62,022 bases of DNA from contig CALIZI010000189.1 of the NCBI GenBank assembly GCA_938028705.1, positions 1-62,022 of the forward strand, given 5' to 3'. The stretch is from an uncultured Saprospiraceae bacterium. Lineage in GTDB: Bacteria; Bacteroidota; Bacteroidia; Chitinophagales; Saprospiraceae. This document shows positions 15,775 through 25,094 of the stretch, piece after piece (positions within the stretch are counted from its first letter, which is position 1; each line of letters starts with the position of its first letter). Below the pieces are notes generated by a model that was given only the letters and a program-made list of their open reading frames with translations, ran no database searches and was not told where the DNA came from. Both the position numbers and the translations under genes were made by a program.

Positions 15775-17958
15775 TTATAGTTTGGCTTCTTCGACTATGG
15801 CTTTTATGGCGATGGCGGTGTCGGGGGGGAGTTTTTCTAAGTAGGCAAGCGATTTGTTGGATTCGAGGTAGTGAATCGTGTTGACAGTAGTTTGAAGGTA
15901 TGTTTTGACTTTGGGTTCAGGGTTTTTATCTAAAACATGCTTACAAATATTCATAATTAACTTGGTTGATACTTTTGATTTCAACCAACTTACGGTTAAA
16001 TAATTTAATTCAGAATTATAATCTGCTAGCGTTATTGATGTAATTCCGTAGCGAACACATTCTGAATAAGTTAACTTCTTTTCTAAAAAAGATAAACCGT
16101 TATAAAAATTAATTGGTGCATTTCGATTCTGTTCTGATTTATAATACTCATTTAACAAAGCACTTATTTTTTCGCTTCTCTCTAATTCTTCTAAAAAGGA
16201 TTTTACTACCGATAATTCATAAGAATTTTCGTTATTGCTTTTTTGAAAAAAAGTAATCGCTTTACAAAGATATTTTTTAGACAACTGATAATCACAAAAA
16301 GACATTAATCCTATTCTCATACTAATTACACCGTGGAACAAATCACTTTTTACACCGGAACAAATTGGCAGTAGTTCTCTAAATAAGAATTCTGCGTACA
16401 AAAAATTCTTTTCTTTTATGAAACGGTCGCCAACGCATGCAATTTTAGTGATGTATGTACTTAAAATTTTTTCATCCTTAATTCTTGTGATGACATTTAT
16501 AACTTCTTCAACTTTTATTTTAAATTTTTCATATAGTGGCTTACTAATTTTGGAATCTGAATATGTTTTAATTTCAGACAGTAATGTATCTATCTCGTGG
16601 TTTTTTTCTATCAAACCTATCCATTCATCCGAAGTCTCGAACTCTGGCAAATTACCTTTTTCAAAAAATCCCGAAGAAATCAAATACAACCTCGCCAAAT
16701 CATTCGCATTAGCACTCGGCTGTTCCAATAAAGCCTTAAAAGCATGAGTACGCAGCTCGTCCGACTGATAAAACGCCACCAAAAAATCCGACAACAACCA
16801 TATCGGTGTAATCTGTTGATTATGATGAATCTCGCGGAGTTGGTAATATAAAACGTGGATTCTATCAGCTACCTGATAAGAAAAAGCTGGACTATCGGAG
16901 CGTTTTTTGCCGATGACGTAGCCATTATCTCTGAGCCAAAGGAAGGCTTTGGAGATTTTATTCTGGGCAGTACCGAGGGCTTCTGCGAGTTCGCTTTGAG
17001 AGCAATTTTCGCCCTTGCGAATGAGGGTGTCGAATAGTTTTTTGCTTTGCCGCGGGATGCTTTTGGTCAAGTCCTGATAGTAAGGCGTGAGGTCGTCGAT
17101 GAGTCCGAAAAGGGTGTTGGCGGTGGAGATTACATTGTCTTCTAAGAGTAGATTGGTGAGTACGACTGCCATGCGCGGACTGCCGCCTGTAAAGTGGCTA
17201 AGGGCTTTGAGTTTGGCGCGTTTGAGACTTTCTTCGGCTTGGGTCATTTGGATATTGGAGAGGGCTACTCGGCGGTCAAAATACTTGAAATAATCCTCTG
17301 TTGTCCACTTTTTGAGGGTGCATTTTTTGAAGGCATGGAACAGGCGTTTGTTATAATTGCCGTCGATAATATCCGAATCTATACGTGGCACAGCACCGAT
17401 AATCGTGAGGTTTTTGATTTTTTCGAGCAAGTGTCGAAATCGAGATTCGTGGACTTTAGCGGTCTTTTTATCGGCTTCGATATTGGTCAAAAAATCATGC
17501 AGATTTTCGACCACCACGACCAACATATAATCTTTATTCTTTGCCGTTTTTTCTTTTATATATTTTTTTAATTTTTGTAATTCAATTTGCCAAACCTCGT
17601 CCGGTTCTTCCCAAAAAGTAGTGGCATCTACGCCCGATTGTTGCGTTAATTCACTCAAAATCAGTTTAATCAAATCGGAAGTCGTGTTGATGTTATTTTG
17701 TTCTTCGGGCAGTAGCAAAAATTCACAATTTTTAAATATTTTTTTCTTTTTAAATTGTATTTGAAGGTATTTTAAAAAGAAAGATTTGCCCATACCGCGC
17801 GGTCCGCGTATCAGCGTATGTTGCGCGACGGATTCGGAATTGAGATTATCCTCTAAGGTTTTCATGACCTTTCCCAAGAGACATTTTCTACCCGTTGCTA
17901 AGGCGAGAATCGTCTCGTCGTCCATGCTGTACGGGTTAAATTTTGCTATGTAATGCAT
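15775..17958 (-). CDS. AAA/STAND-like ATPase with winged helix and helical C-terminus
   Basis: 727 aa from the ATG at 17958-17956 (MHYIAKFNPYSM). A start 10 codons upstream would be encoded by the tandem repeat at 17960-18005 and is unlikely. The Walker A motif is RGPRGMGKSFF (51-61). A Walker B-like DYMLVVVVENLHDF segment follows near 160-175, then an Arg-rich sensor region and a winged-helix segment (CSQSELAEALGTAQNKISKAF). The last ~300 residues are helical and TPR-like. The family resembles Orc/Cdc6-like or STAND ATPases. It follows the ATPase gene 18009-19169 by ~50 bp, so they probably form an operon. Function is unknown; roles in DNA maintenance or defence are both possible. Confidence 0.7.
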   Translation of the reverse strand: MHYIAKFNPYSMDDETILALATGRKCLLGKVMKTLEDNLNSESVAQHTLIRGPRGMGKSFFLKYLQIQFKKKKIFKNCEFLLLPEEQNNINTTSDLIKLILSELTQQSGVDATTFWEEPDEVWQIELQKLKKYIKEKTAKNKDYMLVVVVENLHDFLTNIEADKKTAKVHESRFRHLLEKIKNLTIIGAVPRIDSDIIDGNYNKRLFHAFKKCTLKKWTTEDYFKYFDRRVALSNIQMTQAEESLKRAKLKALSHFTGGSPRMAVVLTNLLLEDNVISTANTLFGLIDDLTPYYQDLTKSIPRQSKKLFDTLIRKGENCSQSELAEALGTAQNKISKAFLWLRDNGYVIGKKRSDSPAFSYQVADRIHVLYYQLREIHHNQQITPIWLLSDFLVAFYQSDELRTHAFKALLEQPSANANDLARLYLISSGFFEKGNLPEFETSDEWIGLIEKNHEIDTLLSEIKTYSDSKISKPLYEKFKIKVEEVINVITRIKDEKILSTYITKIACVGDRFIKEKNFLYAEFLFRELLPICSGVKSDLFHGVISMRIGLMSFCDYQLSKKYLCKAITFFQKSNNENSYELSVVKSFLEELERSEKISALLNEYYKSEQNRNAPINFYNGLSFLEKKLTYSECVRYGITSITLADYNSELNYLTVSWLKSKVSTKLIMNICKHVLDKNPEPKVKTYLQTTVNTIHYLESNKSLAYLEKLPPDTAIAIKAIVEEAKL

Positions 17959-17959
17959 A

Positions 17960-18005
17960 TTAAGTTCAAGTTCAAGTGTCAAGTTCAAGTGTCAAGATGA
18001 AGTTC
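17960..18005. repeat. short tandem repeat AGTTCA / AGTGTCA
   Basis: Alternating 6- and 7-mers AGTTCA and AGTGTCA fill the whole gap between the two ATPase genes and abut the start codon of the downstream one. Confidence 0.75.
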
Positions 18006-18008
18006 AAA

Positions 18009-19169
18009 TTAAATATTTCGTTTGGTGAGCCACCAATTTTTAATAATTTGTAATGTGTAACTGTATTCTTGTGAACCGGAGAGTTTTATAAATTCATAAT
18101 CAATTAATTTCACTATGATTTCGTAAGAAAAACTATCACCGACTTTGGCTTGCAGGTCTTTGAGATTAATGTCTTCCTCAATAGCGATAGCATCTAAAAC
18201 CAACATGGCTGTATTCAACTCTTCACCTTTGAATACGCCTAATCGCTCATCGAATTGGTAAATGAAATCTTTGAACAGTCCAGACATGATTTCGTTGTGA
18301 TAAACTTCCTCAACGGCTTCGGGTGTTTTACATTCATTCACCGCAATTTCATGGTAAGCGTATTGTAGAAAATAGGGTACAAAATCGGGTAGCAAGTCAA
18401 GGAGTTTTCCGGTAATTTCGGGTGTCCACCAATCGTATTTATCATTCTTGAGGAGTTCTTGGATAAATAATTCACTTTCCGCACGAGTGAAAGGGTCTAA
18501 CTCAATCGTGTTCAATCCTGCCAATAACTTACGGCTAATGCCGAGATGTTTGAGTTGTTGATGTAGGTTCAGTGAACCCGTAATGCCCATTGGTAAGCCC
18601 GCGTGCCGCCAACTACGCAAGTGGGTGAGTACGTGTTTAATGTCGCTGACTGTGTTGGATTCATCATTGATATTTTCAAAGAAAAACGGTAATTCATCCA
18701 TAAACAAATACACGTTTTCGGTCTCTTCAAAAAATGCGGTGACAAGCGTTTCAAAGGGTTTACTGTAATTCATCAATTTATCCTGAAAACCCACTTTCTG
18801 CCCCATAACTTCCACAGAATCAAATATATCTGTAATGGAATCAATAAGTTTTTTGGGAAGCTGTCTGCTGTCACTCAGAAATTTTTTGAATCTGGTCTGC
18901 ATGTCTTTCGGCATCTCTACATACAAACCTTTGTAGAAATCAAGAACAGTTTTGAAGGTTTGACAATCCAATTCGATACAGATATTTTTATCGTTTTCTT
19001 GTTGTAGTAAATAGGCAGTTTGTTGGAGAAAAGAACTTTTTCCCGTCCTTCTGATACCAAGAATAAGAAAGCTGTTGCTGTTTTTCATATAGCGAACAGC
19101 TTTTCTCAAATTTTTCTTCCGATACCTGAAATCATTGCCGGATACAGGTGTTCCAACTATATTTTTCAT
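18009..19169 (-). CDS. AAA ATPase (archaeal-ATPase-like)
   Basis: 386 aa. Walker A is ILGIRRTGKSSF (36-47) and Walker B is VYLFMDELPFFF (153-164). An Arg-rich LRSWRHAGLPMGITGS sensor region follows, then a C-terminal helical/winged-helix part (about 250-386). This matches the widespread archaeal-type ATPase family that often carries a C-terminal DNA-binding or nuclease-like part; no nuclease motif is seen here. A strong promoter (TTTG-N20-TATCTTTG) sits at 19211-19242, and the partner ATPase follows 50 bp downstream. The cellular role is not known. Confidence 0.75.
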   Translation of the reverse strand: MKNIVGTPVSGNDFRYRKKNLRKAVRYMKNSNSFLILGIRRTGKSSFLQQTAYLLQQENDKNICIELDCQTFKTVLDFYKGLYVEMPKDMQTRFKKFLSDSRQLPKKLIDSITDIFDSVEVMGQKVGFQDKLMNYSKPFETLVTAFFEETENVYLFMDELPFFFENINDESNTVSDIKHVLTHLRSWRHAGLPMGITGSLNLHQQLKHLGISRKLLAGLNTIELDPFTRAESELFIQELLKNDKYDWWTPEITGKLLDLLPDFVPYFLQYAYHEIAVNECKTPEAVEEVYHNEIMSGLFKDFIYQFDERLGVFKGEELNTAMLVLDAIAIEEDINLKDLQAKVGDSFSYEIIVKLIDYEFIKLSGSQEYSYTLQIIKNWWLTKRNI

Positions 19170-19210
19170 TATATGATTTTAATTTCGTATGAATTTGAAG
19201 TAATACTTCG

Positions 19211-19242
19211 CAAAGATATAAAAAAAGTCGTATGAATCCAAA
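19211..19242 (-). promoter_or_regulatory. Bacteroidota-type promoter of the ATPase operon
   Basis: On the minus strand, TTTG (19239-19242) lies exactly 20 nt upstream of TATCTTTG (19211-19218). This is a perfect match to the TTTG-N19-21-TAnnTTTG consensus, and the -7 box lies ~42 nt before the ATG at 19169. The -33 TTTG falls in the loop of the terminator that ends the preceding gene. TCGTATGAATTTG occurs both in that hairpin and again near 19186, a possible operator pair. Confidence 0.85.
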
Positions 19243-19254
19243 TTCATACGACTT
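19225..19254 (-). terminator. rho-independent terminator of the DUF1761 gene
   Basis: Perfect 13-bp arms AAGTCGTATGAAT (19225-19237) and ATTCATACGACTT (19242-19254) with a 4-nt loop. On the minus strand a run of T follows the stem. It lies 38 bp after the DUF1761 stop codon and overlaps the next promoter. Confidence 0.82.
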
Positions 19255-19292
19255 CTAAGTTATACTTTTTTACTTATTTTTTAATAACAAAA

Positions 19293-19772
19293 CTACACAA
19301 ACTCCGAAATCAATCCACCAATAATCATACTCGTAATTAGCCAGTAAGCAAAATGCACTGCTATATATCGTCTATTTTTATTATCCAATAAAGCATGAAA
19401 ACAAACAAAAGGCAGGGCAAAAACGAAGGCATTGATAGCCCCATGAAACACGCCATGTCCAAGGTGGCGATGTTTCTGACCATATTTTCCCAAAAATTCT
19501 TCCACTACTTGTTTCGATGTTTCATTACCTTGCATAATATCGGTAAAAAAAAGTTCGTAAAAACCCATTTGATGAATGATAAGATTGATGTAGCCATAGA
19601 CCAAAGTAAAACTCAGTACGAACATCAATAGGATTTTATACCACGTTATCCGAAAGCTAAGTCCTTCTATATTAGCCCATTTTACCATAGGTGAAGCCGG
19701 ACGATACCAAAGAAAACCAATCAATAAAGGTATAAAAGAAATGAGGAAAAAAGCGGTGTAATTTAAATTCAT
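19293..19772 (-). CDS. DUF1761 membrane protein
   Basis: 159 aa with four predicted membrane helices (about 5-23, 45-66, 108-128 and 137-157). The start MNLNYTAFFLISFIPLLIGFLWY and the middle HxxHG-H/FHGAINA pattern fit DUF1761, a small four-helix family of unknown function. A hydrophilic loop (70-105) connects helices 2 and 3. It stands between two terminators, so it is likely a single-gene unit. No operon partner suggests its role. Confidence 0.75.
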   Translation of the reverse strand: MNLNYTAFFLISFIPLLIGFLWYRPASPMVKWANIEGLSFRITWYKILLMFVLSFTLVYGYINLIIHQMGFYELFFTDIMQGNETSKQVVEEFLGKYGQKHRHLGHGVFHGAINAFVFALPFVCFHALLDNKNRRYIAVHFAYWLITSMIIGGLISEFV

Positions 19773-19820
19773 GGTTTGTGATTCGTTGATTGGTGATTCG
19801 TTAAGATATATGGCAAAAAT

Positions 19821-19856
19821 AAAAAAATCCCCGCTTCCAGAGGAAACGAGGATTTT
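19821..19856 (-). terminator. terminator of the 19914-20747 gene
   Basis: Read on the minus strand, AAAATCCTCGTTTCC pairs with GGAAGCGGGGATTTT (two G-U pairs, TCT loop) and is followed by a T-rich run. It lies ~58 bp after the stop of the leftward gene 19914-20747. Confidence 0.75.
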
Positions 19857-19913
19857 ATATTTTTAAATAATTAATTGACTAATTTACGAATCAACTAATT
19901 ACAAATCACAATA

Positions 19914-20747
19914 TTAGCGATTAAATTTTACAAATTTCTTAGTTGCCAATACTTCATTGCCATGTCTCACTTGTACCATATATGTACCTGTTTGAATATC
20001 TTGGTGTTTGAGACTGACCGTATTTGCACCTTCGCCTAAAGCTACATTTTGAGAAGCTACTGTTCTACCTGTAATGTCTGTAACAACAAGCGTAGCAGCT
20101 CGGGCAACTTTGGCAAAATAAGTCAAAGTCACAGGTTCATTGTCCATAGCTGGATTTGGAAATACATCAAATCCTGCTTCTGTAATAGGTTCAGTAGTAG
20201 TGGTATTGCTACAGAAATCACAATCATTTAAGTTGTTGAAGTTAGTAGCTTCTGCACCTATGCGCGAACCGCTAGTAGCTTTACCAACGAAAGTTGAAGG
20301 GAATTTATCCAGTGTATTCCACTCCAAATCCATACATCTTGAAGCGTCCACCATGTCGAAAGCTAGACGTCCGACACCTACCCAATCATCATTGACTTCG
20401 TAGCCTTCACCACCGGCGAGTTCTACATTATAAGAGACCACATTGGCTTTAGACCCTCTAAGGTTGTGTGAAGAGTAGAGACTGTTGCTGACTGTACCCG
20501 AAATTTTCAACTCTTTGGAGATAGTAGGATTGGCAATAGCTTCCTTATTGAAAGTGAAGCGGTAATTTTGTTCGCTGAGGTTAAAGGTGGAGTTCAATTC
20601 AGTGGCTTTGACTTCAATATCAACAAGTACCTTTCCATTTGTACAGTTCACATTGTTGAAGCGAACATCATATTTCGCTTGTGCAGTTGCCATGTTTGCG
20701 CTCGCTGTTAGCACTAAGGCTACAATAAATGTTTTTAAAATTTTCAT
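19914..20747 (-). CDS. secreted cohesin-like protein with T9SS type A domain
   Basis: 277 aa with a signal peptide (MKILKTFIVALVLTASANMATAQ). Residues ~24-165 form a beta-sandwich (YDVRFNNVNC, then LSEQNYRFTFNKEA, then VVSYNVELAGGEGY and WVGVGRLAFDM). It resembles cohesin-like domains in strand pattern, although clear sequence homology cannot be claimed. Residues ~193-277 are a T9SS type A sorting domain (FDVFPNPAMDNEPVTL...GTYMVQVRHGNEVLATKKFV). It is a clear paralogue of 30101-30958 in both parts. With dockerin-like C-termini on two other secreted proteins here, a surface docking role is possible but speculative. Confidence 0.75.
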   Translation of the reverse strand: MKILKTFIVALVLTASANMATAQAKYDVRFNNVNCTNGKVLVDIEVKATELNSTFNLSEQNYRFTFNKEAIANPTISKELKISGTVSNSLYSSHNLRGSKANVVSYNVELAGGEGYEVNDDWVGVGRLAFDMVDASRCMDLEWNTLDKFPSTFVGKATSGSRIGAEATNFNNLNDCDFCSNTTTTEPITEAGFDVFPNPAMDNEPVTLTYFAKVARAATLVVTDITGRTVASQNVALGEGANTVSLKHQDIQTGTYMVQVRHGNEVLATKKFVKFNR

Positions 20748-21667
20748 AACTCTAAAAATTAATGTTTTATTTCGGCTAATAATGATGATGTTTCTTCCAC
20801 CACTATTTTTTTATTGAAAAAATAATGTACCAAATGTACGTTTTTTTATGCTTTTTTGCAAGTATCTGTCAAAGAATATTTTTGTATTATTGACTTCATA
20901 ATCAATGTAATAAGTTTTGTACTTATTCGCTATGTTTAAATGAACCGTTTTATGTCATTCAACAATAGTGCATTACAAATTTCTACATTAAATATAAAGG
21001 AGATACAATAGGGATAGTACGGTATGAAAAGTGTCTTTGTTCTATCATATAGACGTAAAATATTAGCTTAGGTTGCACTCTAAGGTACAATTTTTTCAAA
21101 AATGTGCCATAGTAAATGATAAAAATCAAATTCCAAAAATCAAATTCCAAAAATCAAATTCCAAAAATCAAATAACAAAAATCAAATAACAAAAATCAAA
21201 TAACAAAAATCAAATTCCAAATTTCAAGGTTTTCATTTTTTGGAATTTGTTTTTTGTTTTTTGGAATTTGATTTTGGGTACTTATTCTACTTATATATGC
21301 CCTCAAATTGAAAAAAGTAAACGTTTTTCCCATTTTTTTTACAAATAAATAATTTTGCAGGAACAGTTATCAAATCGGCTCTCATTTATTTTCTTAATTT
21401 TGTCTTTTCAATTAGGCAAAGGTTAATCAGTGACAAGGCTAATATCCCTTAACCAGAAAATAGAATTACCTCAAAATAGTAGGGTGCAATTTATATATTA
21501 TATTTTAAAAATTTATTATTATTTAAAAAAAAATTAAATATTAATAATGTTATTTTTATAATAATTTAAATTTATTTAAAAATATTTTTTTTATAAAATA
21601 AAAAAACACCTAATTAACTGATTAACCAATTCACGAATCAACTAATTTACCAAGTCAACCATATTGA
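20748..21667. other. 920-bp non-coding gap with repeats
   Basis: A divergent intergenic region between the leftward 277-aa gene and the rightward 904-aa gene. No open frame of note. It holds the 14-mer array at 21127-21224, an inverted copy of that array at about 21236-21275, a very AT-rich stretch (21490-21605) and a second period-7 island (21606-21660) directly before the next gene's ATG. Confidence 0.7.
21127..21224. repeat. seven tandem 14-mers (CAAATTCCAAAAAT family)
   Basis: Seven perfect-length units of 14 bp (2 x 7). Units 1-3 are CAAATTCCAAAAAT, units 4-6 CAAATAACAAAAAT, and unit 7 is a variant. An inverted copy (GGAATTTG words) follows within 15-50 bp, so the region can fold. The same word family appears at 52543-52570 between the HTH gene and cas6. 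Confidence 0.9.
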
Positions 21668-24382
21668 ATGAAATCAGTTATAGCGATACTCACTCTGTTC
21701 ATATCTAGTGCTTTACTGTACGGACATACACCCGAAACTCCCCACTACTCTCCCGAAAATGAATTGGAATATTTTAGCCCCGACCCGATAGTAGGCGGTC
21801 CAATAGTCGTTTGTCAAAACCAGACGGGTGTCGTCTATGAATTAACCAATAATCTTGATCCGGGCATTACTTACGCTTGGTCGGTGGAGTTTGGTACTAT
21901 AATCGGTCCTACCAACGGCAGTTCTATTGTAGTAGATTGGGGTACGGATAATCCGGCTAAAGTGAATGTCGTGGTGACATCTGCTGACGGTAGTTGTTCT
22001 ACTCCGGGCGGTGTGCAGGTCGCTGTTGTCGAACCTGTTCTGTTTTCAGTGGTCATTGATGCCAATCCGAGTAGTATTATTTGTGATGGCGATTCATTGA
22101 CATTTTTCTCAAAATTGATTAATGCCGATAGCCTGTTGACGACCTACGAGTGGTTTATCAACGGACAATCCGTAGGCACAGACCCCGAATACGCCTATAC
22201 GACCGCCAATGACGGAGATGTGGTATATTGCGAAGCCACCACTACGACAAGTTGCCTGCTCAATACCGTTGCTACTTCTGAGGTCATTGTTGTGAGTGTC
22301 ACGCCACGTCCGGAGGTCAGTATATTTGTGGTAGCCGACCAAAACCCGATTTGTGTGGGTGATGATGTAGAGTTTACTACCATTATTTCGGGTGTTTCTC
22401 AGCCCACATATCAATGGCAGGTCAATGGCGTGGATGTAGGTTTTGGTTTCCCCACTTATAACGCTTCCGGTTTGGTCAATGACGACCAAGTCTCCTGCAC
22501 CGTTACGTCTGTCAATGATTGTGCGCTCAACAATCCTGCATCCGACACCGTCACCATTCAGACCTTAGATGCTTTTCCTTCTACCATTGAGATTACAGCC
22601 GACCTAAATCCGGCTTGCGAAGGCGACCTGATTTCTTTTACATCCACCGTCACCAATGAAGGCGACGATCCGACCTACCAATGGCAGGCAAACGGCGTGG
22701 ACATCACCGGTTCTACCGATGCTTTTTACAGTTCCAATAATCTCTCGGACGGCGATGTGATTACTTGTATTATGATGTCTTCGTCCAATTGTTCAAATAC
22801 ACCAACTGTGGTATCCGACGAAATCGTTGTATCACTGATGTCCTCTTTGTTGTCTTCCGTTATACTCGAAGCAAATCCCAATCCTTTTTGTGCAGGCGAT
22901 GATGTGGAATTTACGGCAAATGTGAATAATCCTGCGCCAAATCCTAATTTTACATGGTACATCAATGGCGTTCAACATACCACGACATTAGGCGAGTTTA
23001 TCAACCTCTCCAACCTTAATAATGGTGATGTAGTTTCGGTAACTTACGATGCAGAATTTAATGATTGTATTCAGCAAGGTTCGCTCTCCGATACCATTAC
23101 ATTGAGTGCCGATGATGCGATTGATGTCAGTGTAACATTGACGGCAGACCAAAGCGAAATTTGCGCCGGAGAGACGGTTACGTTTACGCCCATTCCGGTC
23201 AATGGCGGCACAGACCCTTCTTATCAATGGATATTAAATGGTATTCCGCTAGGCGATAGTTCGGATATTTATGTGACAAATAATTTGAATAATAATGATA
23301 TAATAAGTGTACAACTGACCACAAGCCTGACCTGTGCAGAAAATTATGAAGCCAACTCCAATGCCCTGCTAATGACAGTCAGTGACCTCAATTTGGATGT
23401 CGTCTCGCTCGTACCCGGCTGCAATGAGCAAGGCAGCATCGAAGTCGCGGCAAACGGCGGTGCCAATGGTAATTATAATTATGAATGGAGCAATGGTCAA
23501 GTCGGACCTATCGCAAGCGGATTGAGTGGCGGAACATACACCGTTACGGTAACAGATGATGTGGGTTGTGTGGATACGCTTTCATTTGACCTTGATGATG
23601 TGGATGCTCCTGAAATTTTGGATGCCACGACTACTATTGCTTCCTGTGGTTTTGCCGATGGTTCGATTAGCGTAGATCTAGCCGGCGGGCTCCTCCCCTA
23701 CGATATAGAATGGACAGATGAATCGGGCAACCTCATTTCTACCGACCTTCAGCAACCTAATATATATGGTGGCACTTACACCCTCATTGTCACCGACTCC
23801 AATGGCTGTTATGTCACCGACACTTTCACTGTACCCGTTGAAGACCCTGCGGCTGTGGTTGCGCCCGAAGATGTGACGATTGACTTAGGCGATAGTATTA
23901 GGATAGTTTCTTATGCCGAAACACTTGATCCGGTAGATTTTTTATGGTCGCCTGCTACGAGTGTGAGTTGTGACACCTGCGCGATTACCTATTTGATGCC
24001 CCTTCAAACGACCACTTATACCGTCACCATTACCCAAGACGGCGGCTGTACATCAAGCGATAGTATCACCGTCACCGTACTCGACAATAGACGGGTGTTT
24101 ATTCCCAATATTTTCTCCCCCAATTTTGACGGCACCAATGATGTATTTACGGTCATCGGCGGTGCGGGTATTGCCCAAATCAAAGCCTTTCGGGTGTATG
24201 ACCGTTGGGGTGCGCTACTTCATTCGGTAGAAAATGTTGCCCCTAATGATAATGACTATGGTTGGGATGGTTCATTCAAGGGCAGTGCCATGCCCACAGG
24301 TGTGTATGTGTATTACGCAGAACTGGAATTTTTGAATGGGAATACGGAGATATTTCGGGGGGATGTTACTTTGGTGAGGTAG
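21668..24382 (+). CDS. large Ig/PKD-repeat protein with T9SS type B (CHU_C) domain
   Basis: 904 aa. A signal peptide (MKSVIAILTLFISSALLYGH) is followed by a string of ~90-residue Ig/PKD-like repeats. Each has a TYQWQVNGVDVG-type strand and a C-x-x-D/E core; about six are seen between residues 45 and 570. SprB-like repeats (GGTYTVTVTDDVGC and GGTYTLIVTDSNGC) follow at ~590-700. The C-terminal ~95 residues begin with the hallmark VFIPNIFSPNFDGTNDVF and end WDGSFKGSAMPTGVYVYYAELEF, the gliding-motility-associated type B sorting domain. The expected product is a secreted, surface-attached adhesin moved by T9SS, possibly linked to gliding. The single long frame shows no breaks. Confidence 0.9.
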   Translation: MKSVIAILTLFISSALLYGHTPETPHYSPENELEYFSPDPIVGGPIVVCQNQTGVVYELTNNLDPGITYAWSVEFGTIIGPTNGSSIVVDWGTDNPAKVNVVVTSADGSCSTPGGVQVAVVEPVLFSVVIDANPSSIICDGDSLTFFSKLINADSLLTTYEWFINGQSVGTDPEYAYTTANDGDVVYCEATTTTSCLLNTVATSEVIVVSVTPRPEVSIFVVADQNPICVGDDVEFTTIISGVSQPTYQWQVNGVDVGFGFPTYNASGLVNDDQVSCTVTSVNDCALNNPASDTVTIQTLDAFPSTIEITADLNPACEGDLISFTSTVTNEGDDPTYQWQANGVDITGSTDAFYSSNNLSDGDVITCIMMSSSNCSNTPTVVSDEIVVSLMSSLLSSVILEANPNPFCAGDDVEFTANVNNPAPNPNFTWYINGVQHTTTLGEFINLSNLNNGDVVSVTYDAEFNDCIQQGSLSDTITLSADDAIDVSVTLTADQSEICAGETVTFTPIPVNGGTDPSYQWILNGIPLGDSSDIYVTNNLNNNDIISVQLTTSLTCAENYEANSNALLMTVSDLNLDVVSLVPGCNEQGSIEVAANGGANGNYNYEWSNGQVGPIASGLSGGTYTVTVTDDVGCVDTLSFDLDDVDAPEILDATTTIASCGFADGSISVDLAGGLLPYDIEWTDESGNLISTDLQQPNIYGGTYTLIVTDSNGCYVTDTFTVPVEDPAAVVAPEDVTIDLGDSIRIVSYAETLDPVDFLWSPATSVSCDTCAITYLMPLQTTTYTVTITQDGGCTSSDSITVTVLDNRRVFIPNIFSPNFDGTNDVFTVIGGAGIAQIKAFRVYDRWGALLHSVENVAPNDNDYGWDGSFKGSAMPTGVYVYYAELEFLNGNTEIFRGDVTLVR

Positions 24383-24451
24383 GATGGACTGCTCAATTGA
24401 ACACTTGGAAATGCTATATGAAACAGCAGATGATAGTGTGTTGGAGGAGAT

Positions 24452-24769
24452 TTAATCACTAAATCGCTCGACTAATCTTTCCGGGTTACGACTTGTATGT
24501 TCTATACCAACTACAAGTACTGTTAAGTCTTTTTCAATGATAGTATAAACGATTTTGTAAGACCATTTGATGATAAAATGATGGTCGGAACTGAAATCTA
24601 ATGTAGGGTTTCGATGTGGTAGGCTGGCAAGTGTTTCAGTAGTTTCCAATATACCGTCATTGACTTTTTCTGCCACATTAAGTGATACATTTTCCAATAA
24701 ATATTCCACAATATATAGCAAATCCAACTGTGCCGCAGGAGATAATTCTATTTGGTAGGTTTGAGCCAT
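24452..24769 (-). CDS. RelE/ParE-superfamily toxin
   Basis: 105 aa. Typical ParE/RelE pattern: YQIELSPAAQLDLLYIVEYLLEN at the start, a central helix, then LASLPHRNP and the C-terminal strands FIIKWSYKIVYTIIEKDLTVLVVGIEHTSRNPERL. ParE toxins poison gyrase and RelE toxins cut ribosome-bound mRNA; the IEHTSRNPE ending is closer to the ParE side. It overlaps the upstream antitoxin gene by 22 bp, the usual coupled layout. Stop and start positions are clear. Confidence 0.85.
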   Translation of the reverse strand: MAQTYQIELSPAAQLDLLYIVEYLLENVSLNVAEKVNDGILETTETLASLPHRNPTLDFSSDHHFIIKWSYKIVYTIIEKDLTVLVVGIEHTSRNPERLVERFSD

Positions 24770-25017
24770 GATTTTGATGCTACTTTTACGGCTTCCAATG
24801 ACTGTGATTCACCACGTTTGTAGGCTACCATTCCTTCTTCATATTTTGCTTTTGCTTCTTCTATGTGTAAAGGTTCGCCTTTTATATTATAACCAACTAC
24901 TTCCTGCTGCTCTTCTATGTAAGTGTGTAGCATGGCATGGACTACTTTGAGAAATTTCTCGTCCTCCACCTTGTCCAAATATTGATGGATTTGTGTTTTC
25001 ACCTGTAATGCACTCAT
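24748..25017 (-). CDS. antitoxin of the RelE/ParE pair
   Basis: 89 aa from the ATG at 25017 (MSALQVKTQIHQYLDKVED). A longer frame starting with TTG at 25035 would put the start inside the -7 promoter box, so the ATG is chosen. The protein is acidic and helical, with an N-terminal helix (VKTQIHQYLDKVEDEKFLKVVHAML) and a flexible C-terminal part, as in Bacteroidota addiction-module antitoxins. The middle (YNIKGEPLHIEEAKAKYEEGM) resembles toxin-wrapping segments. Repression of its own promoter is expected from family behaviour. Confidence 0.8.
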   Translation of the reverse strand: MSALQVKTQIHQYLDKVEDEKFLKVVHAMLHTYIEEQQEVVGYNIKGEPLHIEEAKAKYEEGMVAYKRGESQSLEAVKVASKSWLKPTK

Positions 25018-25032
25018 TGAATTATTTTTTCC

Positions 25033-25063
25033 CAAAGATAAGTTTTATTTTAAAGGGATGCAA
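25033..25063 (-). promoter_or_regulatory. Bacteroidota-type promoter of the toxin-antitoxin operon
   Basis: On the minus strand TTG (25061-25063) lies 20 nt upstream of TATCTTTG (25033-25040). The ATG at 25017 lies 15 nt beyond the -7 box. This is a textbook match and settles the antitoxin start. Confidence 0.88.
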
Positions 25064-25094
25064 TTTTGAAAGAAAAATATGATGCCGAAAATCG

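Noticed and set aside
17959-17988. Longer start for the 727-aa ATPase
   Set aside because: The added residues (LTLELEL) are a translation of the AGTTCA tandem repeat.
25018-25035. TTG start giving a longer antitoxin
   Set aside because: The TTG is part of the TATCTTTG -7 box; the ATG at 25017 fits much better.
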